This document shows positions 1 to 10,652 of a DNA stretch of 64,000 nucleotides, one piece after another. The DNA is from Pyrenopolyporus hunteri. Taxonomy: Eukaryota; Ascomycota; Sordariomycetes; Xylariales; Hypoxylaceae. Under the pieces are notes generated by a model, which saw only the letters and a program-made list of their open reading frames with translations, ran no database searches and was not told where the DNA came from. The stretch lies in NCBI GenBank assembly GCA_902806595.1, contig CADCXC010000010.1, positions 1,178,001 to 1,242,000 of the forward strand, written 5' to 3'. Within the stretch, counting starts at the first letter, position 1; each line of letters begins with the position of its first letter. Both the position numbers and the translations under genes were made by a program.

Positions 1-177
1 GCCACCTGCGCTCTCTTTGGAGCCATGGTAATGCCGGCAGATAGTGTCTTCAACCACACGGGTAATCGGTATTTCGACGAACCCGCTGGCACCGGAAGCC
101 GTGATAGTGATGAAGCAGAGGAGATTTATGATGTAGCGCCTATTACGCAGCTTGGGGATGTGGACGCTAGGGATTGA
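1..177 (+). CDS. C-terminal end of an unidentified, probably membrane, protein (partial)
   Basis: Frame 1 is open from the first base to a TGA at 175-177, giving 58 residues. The piece begins with a short hydrophobic stretch (ATCALFGAMVMPADSVF), as at the end of a last membrane segment. It continues as an acidic, hydrophilic tail (DSDEAEEIYD, GDVDARD), which would suit the cytosolic C-terminus of a transporter. The rest lies left of the window, so the family cannot be named. The frame is too short to be statistically strong; its bias towards D, E, G and A and the sharp change to stop-rich DNA after the TGA are the support. It could instead be the last exon of a soluble protein. Confidence 0.45.
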   Translation, partial: ATCALFGAMVMPADSVFNHTGNRYFDEPAGTGSRDSDEAEEIYDVAPITQLGDVDARD

Positions 178-3100
178 TGACACGGACCGAGTCGCGCGAT
201 GCGAGGGTCGCCGGGGTTGGTCGCCCTTTAGCAAGGGAGACGTCTCGGTGAACTCGTTCGAGCCGCGCCGATGGTGCTCGCCACCATCCATCGTGATAGA
301 AGCCAGGGAGTCTCCGGGACCATATTTACTTCTTCGATTGAGAAAATGATGGATTGGGCTAAGACGAGGTGATATAGGATTTCTAAGACGATGCCTGGCA
401 CCGAAGGGCCTATGAATTTCTATGGGTACTCCGAGAACAGCCAGGCCACAAACGGAAGTATTCCGAACTGACGCTGACGTGACGTGCCAGCAAACCGGAA
501 AGTAGCGATCAATCTTATTCGTTACCAAATATAGACGGATCCAGGATACCGGGAACTAGATGGCCTAGTTAGGCATCCAAAAGCTGCTGGTACGAAGCGA
601 GTTCACACCTCATCACTCCCTCAATTCACAAATCGGTGTCAAAAAGTTAAGGATCTCGGATCTAGTCTTGCCACTATATACTTTCATACCTACCTACCTA
701 GGTACCTATATAGAATAGTAATATCAATATGATAAGGTTCTCGAAAACGTGAGTCCCGAGCCATCGCTATGGTCTAATATTGGAGGTGTCGATCATCCGT
801 CTCACAAGTTTTATGTGAATTGCTACCATGCGTGAGAATTTCGACCGCGACGCGTCCGAACCCTGCGACTACGTCGGTTGGTAATACTGGTTTCGCATCT
901 AACGCGTTCTCCTAGCACTACCTATTTTTTTCTGGGAGTTGGTCAATGTCGAATAGGGATTGCTACCAGAAGGTGTTTTCGATATCCATGAATTTACGCA
1001 GAATGTTTATCATAGTGTTTTGGCATAGGGGGAATCTAGGTCTTGGTGATTCACCCGCTAACGCCGACAATATTAGTGTTAAGTTGGCGGGGGTATTTCA
1101 GGGGTCTGTTCACTTAGTTAGGGTACCGATCAGTGTATTTTAGCTCGATCTTTTTCGTATTCCTCTACTTTGACGCAGATTGGCAGTCTTCTCAACAGCA
1201 GTCTAGCCACGCATTATACACTCACTTTATCGCCTTTATTAGGCTCTTTTCTCACTGATCAGATATTATTTCAGAGTGGCGGGGGTAGAAGCCTATTTGC
1301 GGCCTATAAGCCCGGATATACATTCTATTCCTACCCTAGAGCCCCTGTTCTAGTTTAGTATTTACTTTCCATGGTAGGACAAGTATGAGGGGCTCACAGG
1401 AGATCATCGATTCGAGCTCCTTGTTCTCAATGTACTCCAAAAAGTGCATACCTAGGTACACAACCCACGAGCTTGTACCGGCATGTAGGTACATATATCT
1501 ATCACAGTACTGTTTCCATACGGTTAAAAATGCTTGTACCTACAGGCAGGGAACTACATGGAGAACGCCATTACATTACGGCTGATGAAACTTATGATGG
1601 TTCTGTCAGCTATGGTGGCTCTCCCTTTATCTTCCATGATGAGTCTACCTAAGTGGGAACCCCCTGGAGCTCTCGGTGTAGGCATAGTCTACCGATAAAC
1701 CTCAACATCGGCTTCATCTGCTTCTTAGGTACCTATATGCACACCTTCCATCATTAGTCTTTGCTTTCGAATTAAAATAGACGCCGAGACATACCGAAAT
1801 CACCTAAGACAGAGAGTTAGCCCTACAGTGAAAACGGCGTGCCGTAGGTGCGTACATGAATGTCTTAATCGACAGCCGTTATGCAACGATCGATATCTAA
1901 GCTCGCCATAATTTACATAAATATGCCGTCCCGCTTGTGGAGGCGACTGGCCCAGCAACTGGATTAATCTATTTCGGTTCCCGCCAATTTCAGCTGACCC
2001 TTCCGACCTACGATCTGTGCCCCTACCACCTCCACTCGCACCTATTGTGTTTTTAGGGGTGAGTTTCGATATATTAATGGGGTTATATTACTTCTCACAT
2101 ATGCTTCTAGGCTTGACGGCAATAGGTACCGGTTGGCTTAGAAATAAAATCGGGGAAATGTAGAAACACGACAAGGTAAACCAACTAAGCCTTCAGACCG
2201 CTTATATCATCACAGTGAGAATGAAAATCGGATCTAATCTAGTTCTATGTCTTAGCTGTTTACATACCTACCTATATATGTCAATTTTCAACGCCTCAGT
2301 ATAGCTCATGATACTAAATGGTAACCTAAGCCGCAATATACCTACCTATACAAGACAACGTAGATAGTTTCCTTCTCGATTACGGAGACACCTTCCAAAT
2401 TATATAGTAAGATAACCGTGAACAATCATGGGGCTCGATTCCATAAGCACATATAAAGTTAGCACAGTGCCTACCTATCCGTAGGAACTGGCTTTCTATA
2501 ACTGCTACGTGAATTTAATAACTCCTAGCTGCTCAGCGTACGTGAAGGAGCACGCCATAATTGCATATCACGTTATACAGCACTTTCTGCCTGGGTAAAA
2601 CCCGTCAAGCCTTCCCGTAAATGTCTAAGACATGGACGTACTTCTAGGCCATTAACCGAATCCTATTGGGTGGTTAACTACCTAGACTTGGAGCCCTACT
2701 TCACCACTTAACCGGAGATCCCCGTGGGTCGATTTGAGATCCTGCAGTCCGGCGATCCAGGCCATGCCATCGTTATAAGCTGGCTGGTCAGGGGTCCGGC
2801 CGGTCCCAATCATAAATCTGGTTCGCCGGTTAGGTAGGTACCTACCTAAGTACCTAGCAGCACTGTCCACGGCTTGATACTATCTTCCATATTTCCAGCC
2901 CTTCTACGTGGACTCATTGACAAATGCTTACAGCGACCTTGATACGCCCCACTGTGAATCAGGGTAGAACCTCTGAGAACCGTCACACTATCAATGAGTT
3001 TTTGAAGACTCGCGACTATCCGGTACGGTTGAACGTCCTTTCTATCGTTAAGGACGCCCTTTAATCGAGGCCATACTCTCGCGGTCGTCCTCGGATTGAA

Positions 3101-4541
3101 TTCCTACTCGTCTTAGTTAAACAAAAGGGTTACCCTAGGGTCTCTTAATTTCAGCAGAGCAAATGAAAAGCACATAGCGGGAATCGTAGGTACTTAGGGA
3201 AGCCGACATGCGGTTACCCTTGGGTGTCCACCCGGCCACCAAAATACCCGTGCAACGATTAAACACTGTCACCTATCACACTTCAGACCCCTAACTCCGT
3301 CGTTTGCGAGACCCGTTCTACTACCCACTCTATGAATAAACTCATATTATTCTCGTGAATTCTATCATATGTATTGCCTGAAACCCAGTTACATAGGTAC
3401 TCTTCTAACGGGTTTAAAGCACTTCGTAGTTCTCCCTCCGAACTGAATATAAATGCTTTTACAATTCGTCAATTAAATAAACTAGGAGTTGGAAACGATC
3501 GGCGCTCCATCTTGCATTCAATCTCCAAATCTCGCAGCAAGTCGTCGTTAAACTCTAGTTTGGGAAATGATAGGCGATTCCAAAAAACGGATACTTTAGA
3601 TATCCATGTCAACAAATGTCTTCCCAGCCCCTATGCACTCACCTACCGAGCAACGGAACGAACCACATTTTATATTTAATCAGCTACTTCAGATTTAATC
3701 AGAAAACGCCTTCCGGGTAAGTTATCACTTCTCGCTTACTTGATCCTATCATCTTTGCGTTTACTAAAGATGTAAATAAGGGCACTATAACAGTACCCAC
3801 AAGAACCACCATCCGAGAAAGACATCTACACCCAATCAAGTATATTTAGGTCTTATGGGGTTTGCAGCTCTAAGCCTCTCACAGACGTAAACACGCCACG
3901 GTGTGTCGTACAGCTACCTATCTTAGCTAAACTGACGCGAACCGCGGGACTACCACGATAACTCCGCGCCAATAATCGCCAACGTGACCACCGGTCGCCC
4001 TCTCAGCATTACCTATAATGTGTTGTAGGCTGAATACGAGCGTATGCAATATGATGTGATGGCGTTGCGAGTATGGTAGTACACAGCCTATGGTAGGACT
4101 TCCTGGTTGGGATCCCGACTTTGGTATCCTGGTTGAAGCTGCTGAGCAATGCCGCAACAAAGAGCTGACCACACATATCACTATATTTCGATATCATACC
4201 GCAGCATACAGGTGCTATAATGTCTCAGCCAATGTGAAAAGCCCTACAAAGCTTCCTTTGTTTTCGACCTATCCTTCGAAATTTAAGGATCCCTCCCCCG
4301 GATGGGAAACTACTGGATACCTATCATATAGCTGACTGCCTAGTCCCGAAGGCGAAGATTGCTTGGTACGGGATCAGATATAAGACTCTTACCCGTGAAC
4401 CCGTTTGATGAATCCTCCCAGTATTATGCCGTTTTCATAGCGTATGCCGCTTGCCTACCTGCTATATATCCTTCTCGAGAGATATCCTCGGTTCCTCTCG
4501 TATAACCCATTGTATTATTTTTTATACTCGTTTTATTCACC
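178..4541. other. Intergenic spacer without a supportable gene
   Basis: All six frames are broken at short intervals and no frame reads like a known family. The stretch has ordinary to slightly AT-rich composition and contains dispersed copies of a TAGG/CCTA motif that often forms the palindrome TAGGTACCTA (around 690-712, 1,728-1,738, 2,266-2,276, 2,338-2,348 and 2,830-2,860). A frame at 3,374-3,679 (+) has two similar GNDRR segments but lacks an ATG start and any recognisable domain. The last few hundred bases are presumably the promoter of the F-box gene. Confidence 0.6.
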
Positions 4542-5348
4542 ATGGCTATCCAGGATGAACTGGAGCGTGACCAGCTCTCCACCTTCACAACCGCCACTAG
4601 ACCTACCGATAAGCAGTGCTACCCTCAACAGTGGTCCCAGCAAATACCCAATCAGGGCCTTCAGGGCCTACAGGCACCTAGCTTGAAGCAACAACTACCT
4701 CTGCTAACAACAAGTAGAATCCAATCCTTCGCCTCGAGATTAGCCAAGGAGACCCTCCGTCAATACCTCAACATCATCACCACCCCGCTCCCCTTACCTC
4801 GAGGCGGCGCCCACCTCGAGCTGCTACCCCAAAGCATCATCAACCGGATATGCCAACACATCCCCTACGAGGAGCTCATCTGGCTGAGCCAGGAATCGAA
4901 GGCGCTCAACCGCATCATCAACCCGCGCCTGGCGCCGTACGAAACGAAGCTGTCCTTCGTCCTCCGCGCCGAGCGCGACTTCCTCAAGCACTACAACCGG
5001 TCCCCGCCCAACCTCGGCTGCTACATGTGCCACCGCGTCCTGCCCGCCGATCTGTTCGCCAGCAACCAGCCGCTGCAGGCGCTGCTGCGGGGCGCGCCGG
5101 AGGGCGAGCACCAGCATCAGCAGCAGCAGTCGGTCGTCGTCAACCTGCGGCGGTTCTGCATACACTGCGGCATCCAATCGGGCTGCCACAACGCGGGCGA
5201 CGAGCTGAATACGCGGACCGGAGGCCGCTTTTGGCTGTGCGAGTGCTTGCAGGTCCTCGGCGAGAACACGTCCGGGTGCAAGGCGTGCGGGGCGCTGAGT
5301 CCCCTGATGCCCCGCGCGATGGGCCGGTCGAAGGTGCCGAGGATCTAG
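4542..5348 (+). CDS. F-box-like protein with C-terminal cysteine pairs
   Basis: A single exon of 268 residues. The ATG lies in CACCATGG, an ideal fungal start context. Residues about 91-133 (from HLELLP through RIINPRL) fit the leucine/proline pattern of an F-box, which binds Skp1 so that an SCF ubiquitin ligase can be recruited to a substrate. Behind it are spaced cysteines: C160/C163, C206/C209, C215-H216, C233/C235 and C246/C249, likely to bind zinc. This F-box plus cysteine layout is common in fungal genomes, where most members have no assigned substrate. The N-terminal 85 residues are Gln/Thr-rich and probably disordered, and there is a His/Gln run at residues 190-196. The 3' half is markedly GC-rich at third positions compared with the flanks. 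Function beyond the F-box is unknown. Confidence 0.85.
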   Translation: MAIQDELERDQLSTFTTATRPTDKQCYPQQWSQQIPNQGLQGLQAPSLKQQLPLLTTSRIQSFASRLAKETLRQYLNIITTPLPLPRGGAHLELLPQSIINRICQHIPYEELIWLSQESKALNRIINPRLAPYETKLSFVLRAERDFLKHYNRSPPNLGCYMCHRVLPADLFASNQPLQALLRGAPEGEHQHQQQQSVVVNLRRFCIHCGIQSGCHNAGDELNTRTGGRFWLCECLQVLGENTSGCKACGALSPLMPRAMGRSKVPRI

Positions 5349-6073
5349 GCAGAGGATATGGGAGTCTGGGACGTGAAGATACTCTGAGAGGGCTATGTGA
5401 TGCCCCTAGATCAGGCCGGGAGAGGTCGGGGGTGGGGATTGTCGACTCGTCTTTCGTTTCTCTACATTAGGCCCAGCTTCTCTTATGGTATTTTATTTTG
5501 GGGGAGCGGGGCTTCTTGGGTTATGGATGCCTATATAGTCTCCTTTCAAAGGAGTATAAGCTCTAAACGCATTTTAACTTCGGCAGGCCTTCTGTGGTTC
5601 TTAGCTTGGTGTTGGATGAGAAGGATAGCGAGGGTGGACCTTTGATTGACGGTTGGTTGGTTTATCAGGCGGCCAAAGTGTGTTATGTTTACGAAGCAAT
5701 TAGGCAACGAGCTCCTTTTAATATACCATGGTAGCTCGCCTATTTAATGATTATCATCCTCTAAGATTTTTACAGACCTTATATATTCGCTGTGCCGCGA
5801 TATTGGATTGGTATGGCGCGAGAACGATTCTTTATGGCTCGCCTTGGCGAAACTGTACGTGTGGAGGCCTGGAGCCGTGCCGCCGTTCTTGAGCCTCCAG
5901 CGAGTCATTAGATCTGTTAGGTGTACGTAAACGTGGTATGTCCTACTATTGAGCCCCTCAAGCCGTCAATGATAGAAAGTTGAGGGTCTAAGGCGGATAG
6001 GTGAGGAAGTGTTCTGGTCGATTATAAAGGTTATGGACTTTCGTAGCGACTTGCCCCCTTGCTGACTCAGCAT

Positions 6074-6136
6074 CCCCTAACCCTTACCCAACCCTAACCC
6101 CTACCATGGCCCTAACCCTAACCCCGATAACCCCCT
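6074..6136 (+). repeat. Interstitial telomere-like CCCTAA repeats, degenerate
   Basis: Four exact CCCTAA units (75-80, 92-97, 110-115 and 116-121 of the 6,0xx-6,1xx numbering) lie among near-matches such as CCCTTA, CCCAA and CCCCTA, within about 60 bp. TTAGGG/CCCTAA is the telomere repeat of nearly all filamentous ascomycetes. The patch is interrupted and internal, so it is not an active chromosome end. It could mark an old fusion or a healed break with repeat addition, or be a short chance expansion. Confidence 0.7.
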
Positions 6137-6480
6137 TTTCTGCGCCCGAAGGATGTACGGAAGAATGGATTCCTACGAGATCCCGCAACATGTCGCCTTA
6201 TCAGAAGGGATAAATGGGGGTATGACAGCCCATTACCCTCGAATAGGCCCTGGCACTGATTAGGACAGTCACTCTCAAATCATTTCCTGGAAATTAGTCT
6301 GGTTGCGAAGCGGACAACTCCTTCATGAGAAGCCGTCCGATTCACAAGGGGTTTGAATGCCATTCATATGGGCGATAGATAATTATGGAGCAGGTTAACA
6401 TGTTTCATCGTTGGCATACCGCGGTAGTAATAAGGGTAACCGAACTCCTATTCAACTCGGCGCAATGGTAAAGCCTAGAC

Positions 6481-6750
6481 TTAGTCCTCATCGTCATCCA
6501 AACCTTTTTCACTAGCATTGTGCCACCCTGAATTTCTATGGATTGGGTAATAAAAATCCAGAGCTTCACGCGTATTAGTTGTGTTGAGCAGCACAGAGGA
6601 CTTAGTCAAATCGCGTGGTTGTTCGTAAAGTATTAAATCCCCTGTGCTGTCAGTGGACTCTATTCCGTGGACCACGCTATCGTAGGTATAATATAACTGC
6701 TGGTTTATTGGAAGAGTAATAATTGGCTGATCTAACTTTAACGGTCCCAT
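6481..6750 (-). CDS. Weak candidate: small acidic-tailed reading frame or exon relic
   Basis: This 89-codon frame starts with ATG and ends in DDDED before the stop. Its composition is more protein-like than the surrounding random frames: no cysteine, few arginines, and plausible hydrophobic/polar alternation. A stop sits seven codons upstream of the ATG in the same frame, directly behind a possible splice acceptor (CTACTAG), so it might also be a terminal exon. No domain is recognised and no partner exon was found. It may be a chance ORF. Confidence 0.2.
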   Translation of the reverse strand: MGPLKLDQPIITLPINQQLYYTYDSVVHGIESTDSTGDLILYEQPRDLTKSSVLLNTTNTREALDFYYPIHRNSGWHNASEKGLDDDED

Positions 6751-9700
6751 TAGATTCGGTTCCCACTAGTAGGAACCGTGGGCGACAATCTAAGTGAAGC
6801 CTAGGTTATCATGAACTATTTATACGAAGGCAACAGTCTTCTACAGGATCGTATTAGCATTTTTTATGGTTTACGGAATCGTAAATATAATAATAATAAG
6901 GGTACCTTTTTTAATTCTGAACTCTAGGGGTATCGCCATTTAAAGAATCTAGAAAACTTTAAGGATAGATACTTTAAACAACTTATATAGTTATGTATAA
7001 ATGCTAAAGTCTATAAGAGAATACCTTATTAGCGGTTCTACAGGTGACAATATGATTCTTAGCAAATCTTAATTTTACATAAGCCCTATTGCCGAATCTG
7101 GGATTCACAAGATATCCATGATTCGTAGTAGTAGAGCGAATTAATATTTGTGAATTCGGTTAGTCGAATAGGTAGCGTTCATTATCTTCGCCCACGTTCT
7201 ACGGACGACCGGGGGTATCATGAGTGTATTCGGTAAAATTCGAGTATAAGTCAGCCCTCCAATTTCTAGCATGGGGTTACTTGGTACTTTTAATTCAATA
7301 CTGGTTTAATGTCTTCTCTCCCACTGAGCATTAAGGACTTATGATTAGGTGATGAGCGAGTACTGAGTTATTCCATACTAGAGCTTATGATCGACTATAC
7401 CTCGCGCGAATATGATTGACGGATCTCGCGCCTGTTAAGTCCGTAAGGTACCAGAAGTATGAAGGGCTAAGATGGAGCACGGAGTACTTATATGCTATAA
7501 AATACTTCACACTAATGTATGATTAGGGATTAGGGCTTCAATCTACTTAATATAGTTCATAACCTATCTATAGTATCATCAAGCAATTCCCACGAGATTC
7601 GATCAAGTTTCATATCTCAATCGGCGCTGGAAACTCTTTCCTCGTACCGAATTAAGTAAAATGGCGGATTCTTCTAGTCTTTGCGAGTAGGTGCGGAAAA
7701 GGGATAGTGGTAAACCAGTTCTACCCCACGGTCACTGGAAGGAGCGGACGCGATATGAGTTTTATATCCTCAATAACTCTTCAAACAGTAGGTGTTAGAT
7801 ACTCTAGACGGCCTAACCCTTGTTGCAGTGACTTTCCTAGTTACATATATAGGTTTCTGGATCCAATTACGCGGCAATTAGATACCTTCCTTCGAAATTC
7901 GGGAACCTTTGCCGATCGGACCTGGACTTTCTTGGGATGTAATTTGTCGATCGATTTCGGAGACACGGCCTGCTTGTTAGCGCTCGGTTATGCGATGCTT
8001 CGTTGATGGCGGATTGGCATATGCGACGGGGCGTCGGGATCTCGCATCCTTCCTGTGGGAGACGGGAAGATACGGCGCAATGTAACCAACAGACATCGAA
8101 TCTGTATCTAAGCCTAGCCTTGGCGTGTGGAAGATGCGAGCTATTCCAACACAAAAGGGTATCAAGAGTTAAAGGAGTACAGGGTAGGACACGATACCTA
8201 CCTCAGAAAATGTTCAACCTAATATGGCATCCTGTTAGTGTATGGTTAGAGAATGTCGTTCGGCGCCGACCTCAATCACGCTTTCGAAAATTTCTTACTA
8301 ATGACTGTCTAGACATAATTCTTCATTGAATATTTTGATGATTCTGAGTATGAGGAGCGCTCTAAGGGCAATACAACGGCCTAATTGCAGCGTGCCTCGA
8401 CATCATGTTAAGGGTGGTGCAAGAACAGAGGGTACGGTAGTTTTAGTCGAGGATAAAAAGGGGGGTAAATTCCAAAAAGGGAAAAAAAGAATGGAATGCC
8501 CGTTCGGGTCTATGGGAATCACCAGTGAGCCGGATCCGCGTCACAATTACCACCTTTCTGGTAGTTTAGGTCTATTTATAGTGAACATGGGTACACGCGT
8601 GTAACGAACAAGTAGCCAGAAGATCAGAGTATTTTAATATAATCAACGTAGCTACCAATGGCTGATAGGAACAGGAGTTAGAAGGCTTAGCCCCCTACTA
8701 GAAATAGTAAATATCGTTTTGCCTATTTTTCTCGATGTAGTAAAGTAAGATAGCATTTGTGTGACATCTGATGCTGAAAAGAGCTGCTGGGTATCGTAGT
8801 TAAATGGGTTGCAGATATTGTATTGCAGGTACTAGGGTCTCTATCTCAAAATTTACCCAGAACATATAGTTTCGAAATGTTGGGAGTAACAGTAGGATAA
8901 AGTTCTCACCACCCATGTCGAATGCTGCCGAGTCGTCCCCAAGCCAGGGCGCCACATACGATCTAAACCATAGAATTTGATAAAATAGAAACCACAAGAT
9001 ATCTTTTCAGGTTTGCCATCGCATTTAATGGTTAGGGGGCGATGTATGGCGTTCCTCTGTTTTATTTGTCCTACCCTGAGATCTCGGAATCAATCAAATG
9101 ACCGTTAAGTACTCCGGAGAGGCGCTATGGGGTCTGCTTGCAAATTATGGTAGGGGTTGCGTGTTGACGCAGAATGTCTCACCATCAGTGTTTACACGCC
9201 GTCTACCAGTTCGACTCCAAAGTTGACCCGTTGGCGGGGCCTATTACCGGCATTGGTGGATCTAGAAGTTGGGAGGCGCAGATATCGAACGCTCGTAGCC
9301 GGGCCCCTGGCTCTGCCGGGGTGGAGGGACGGGGGTTTGTTTAATTTGACGATGAAGCAAAAAAATAACCTAGTCATTATATTTCTTATGAGTGTCTCGT
9401 CTGTCTATTGGCAAGCTCGGTTATGAGATTATTTATAAGTCATAGTATTAAGGTGGTGATTGGTCGGAGTATTATCCTATTATGGGGGACCCGACTGACA
9501 TAATCGCATGGGATTTCGGATCCGGCTAGAGAAGAAAGTAATAGTTAAGAGTAGGGCGGTAAGGTAAGCATCAGAAGCCTTTCAAAATTTTCTTGCTGGT
9601 GTATTATATCTCCGTGGTACCCCAAATATCTGAATATAGTATAATAAGCAACCCTACCACTAGACGGACTACATATGAAACTCTGACAGCAGCGTTAAAT

Positions 9701-10541
9701 TACATAAGATATGAAGTAGGCACTAATATATATGAAACTAGATAGACCTCTAGAAATCGTAGCATCTGCCTAGCCATAAGCTGACAGGCGAGTACGTAAT
9801 AGTAGATGGGGGCGGCCCTTCCCGTGCGGCAAACGTGGAAGCGAACTCTGGGGCAGTCCCTTTTTGGTGTAAATACCTATTCTATCTAGAGGCGTACTGC
9901 TGGCACTGCCCGCATACGCCGTGCTGGAACCCTTAAAATGTATTAGCGTATCCTTCCGTGATAGATGTCTTTAGGTGCCTCTATAAGGGAATAGAGACCA
10001 TGATCGATCGTTATCACGCGAAGGGAAATAGAATAAGGAAACACGCCAAACGGTATTTAAACACCTGCTCTTATTCGTGTTACTGCTTAGATGCGTCGTG
10101 ACTACACTTTTACGAGGCTAGCCAGACTTCAATTTCGGACAAGCAAGATTTCCAGCGAGGTAGAAAGTGAAATAAGAACTTCTATTCTTGACTACATAAA
10201 TCTTCAGTGTACCGTGCTTGCGCAACTTGATTCTGGGGTCAGACCCAAACCTTCGTCTATATCTAAGGTGAAACTCCAATTGTAGACTGTAGCCCTTGAA
10301 TATCAGAGGTATTCAGGGGATAAAAGTGTCGACTTAGGGAAGTCGGAAGAAGAGAAAAGACCCAAAAGAACAGATAACATTTTTGTTGTACAGAAAAGGG
10401 GTTGCTTGTGAATGATAGCCGTCCAAAGCTCAGTGGCCTGGGAAAGACTACCCGTATGAAAGTGAAAAAAAGGGGGAACCCATCAAACCCTCGAACTCCT
10501 TCCGTTATGCCTAATACCAGATTTTAATACAAGCAGTCGTC

Positions 10542-10652
10542 TTAGTTGTATCCGCTACGGCTTCTCCCACGCGGAGTGCTGGTCTCAGAGCCAGTGTCGG
10601 GGCTGTTAGACCCAGTATCGTTAGAAGGAACGTCAGATCCGGAGTCAGGCAT
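10542..10652 (-). CDS. Weak candidate: 36-residue Ser/Thr/Asp-rich micro-ORF
   Basis: An ATG at 10,652 opens a 36-codon frame ending in TAA. The peptide is strikingly biased: Ser, Thr, Asp, Gly and Pro dominate, with repeated DTGS/PDTGS blocks, then an Arg/Ser patch (RGRSRSGY). Such bias is unusual for random DNA and typical of disordered tails of real proteins. It may be a relic of a larger gene, or a short peptide gene. No upstream exon was found. Confidence 0.25.
   Translation of the reverse strand: MPDSGSDVPSNDTGSNSPDTGSETSTPRGRSRSGYN

Noticed and set aside
4824..5470. 121- and 206-residue frames overlapping the F-box gene
   Set aside because: Shadows of a GC-rich gene in other frames (Arg/Ala/Pro-rich).
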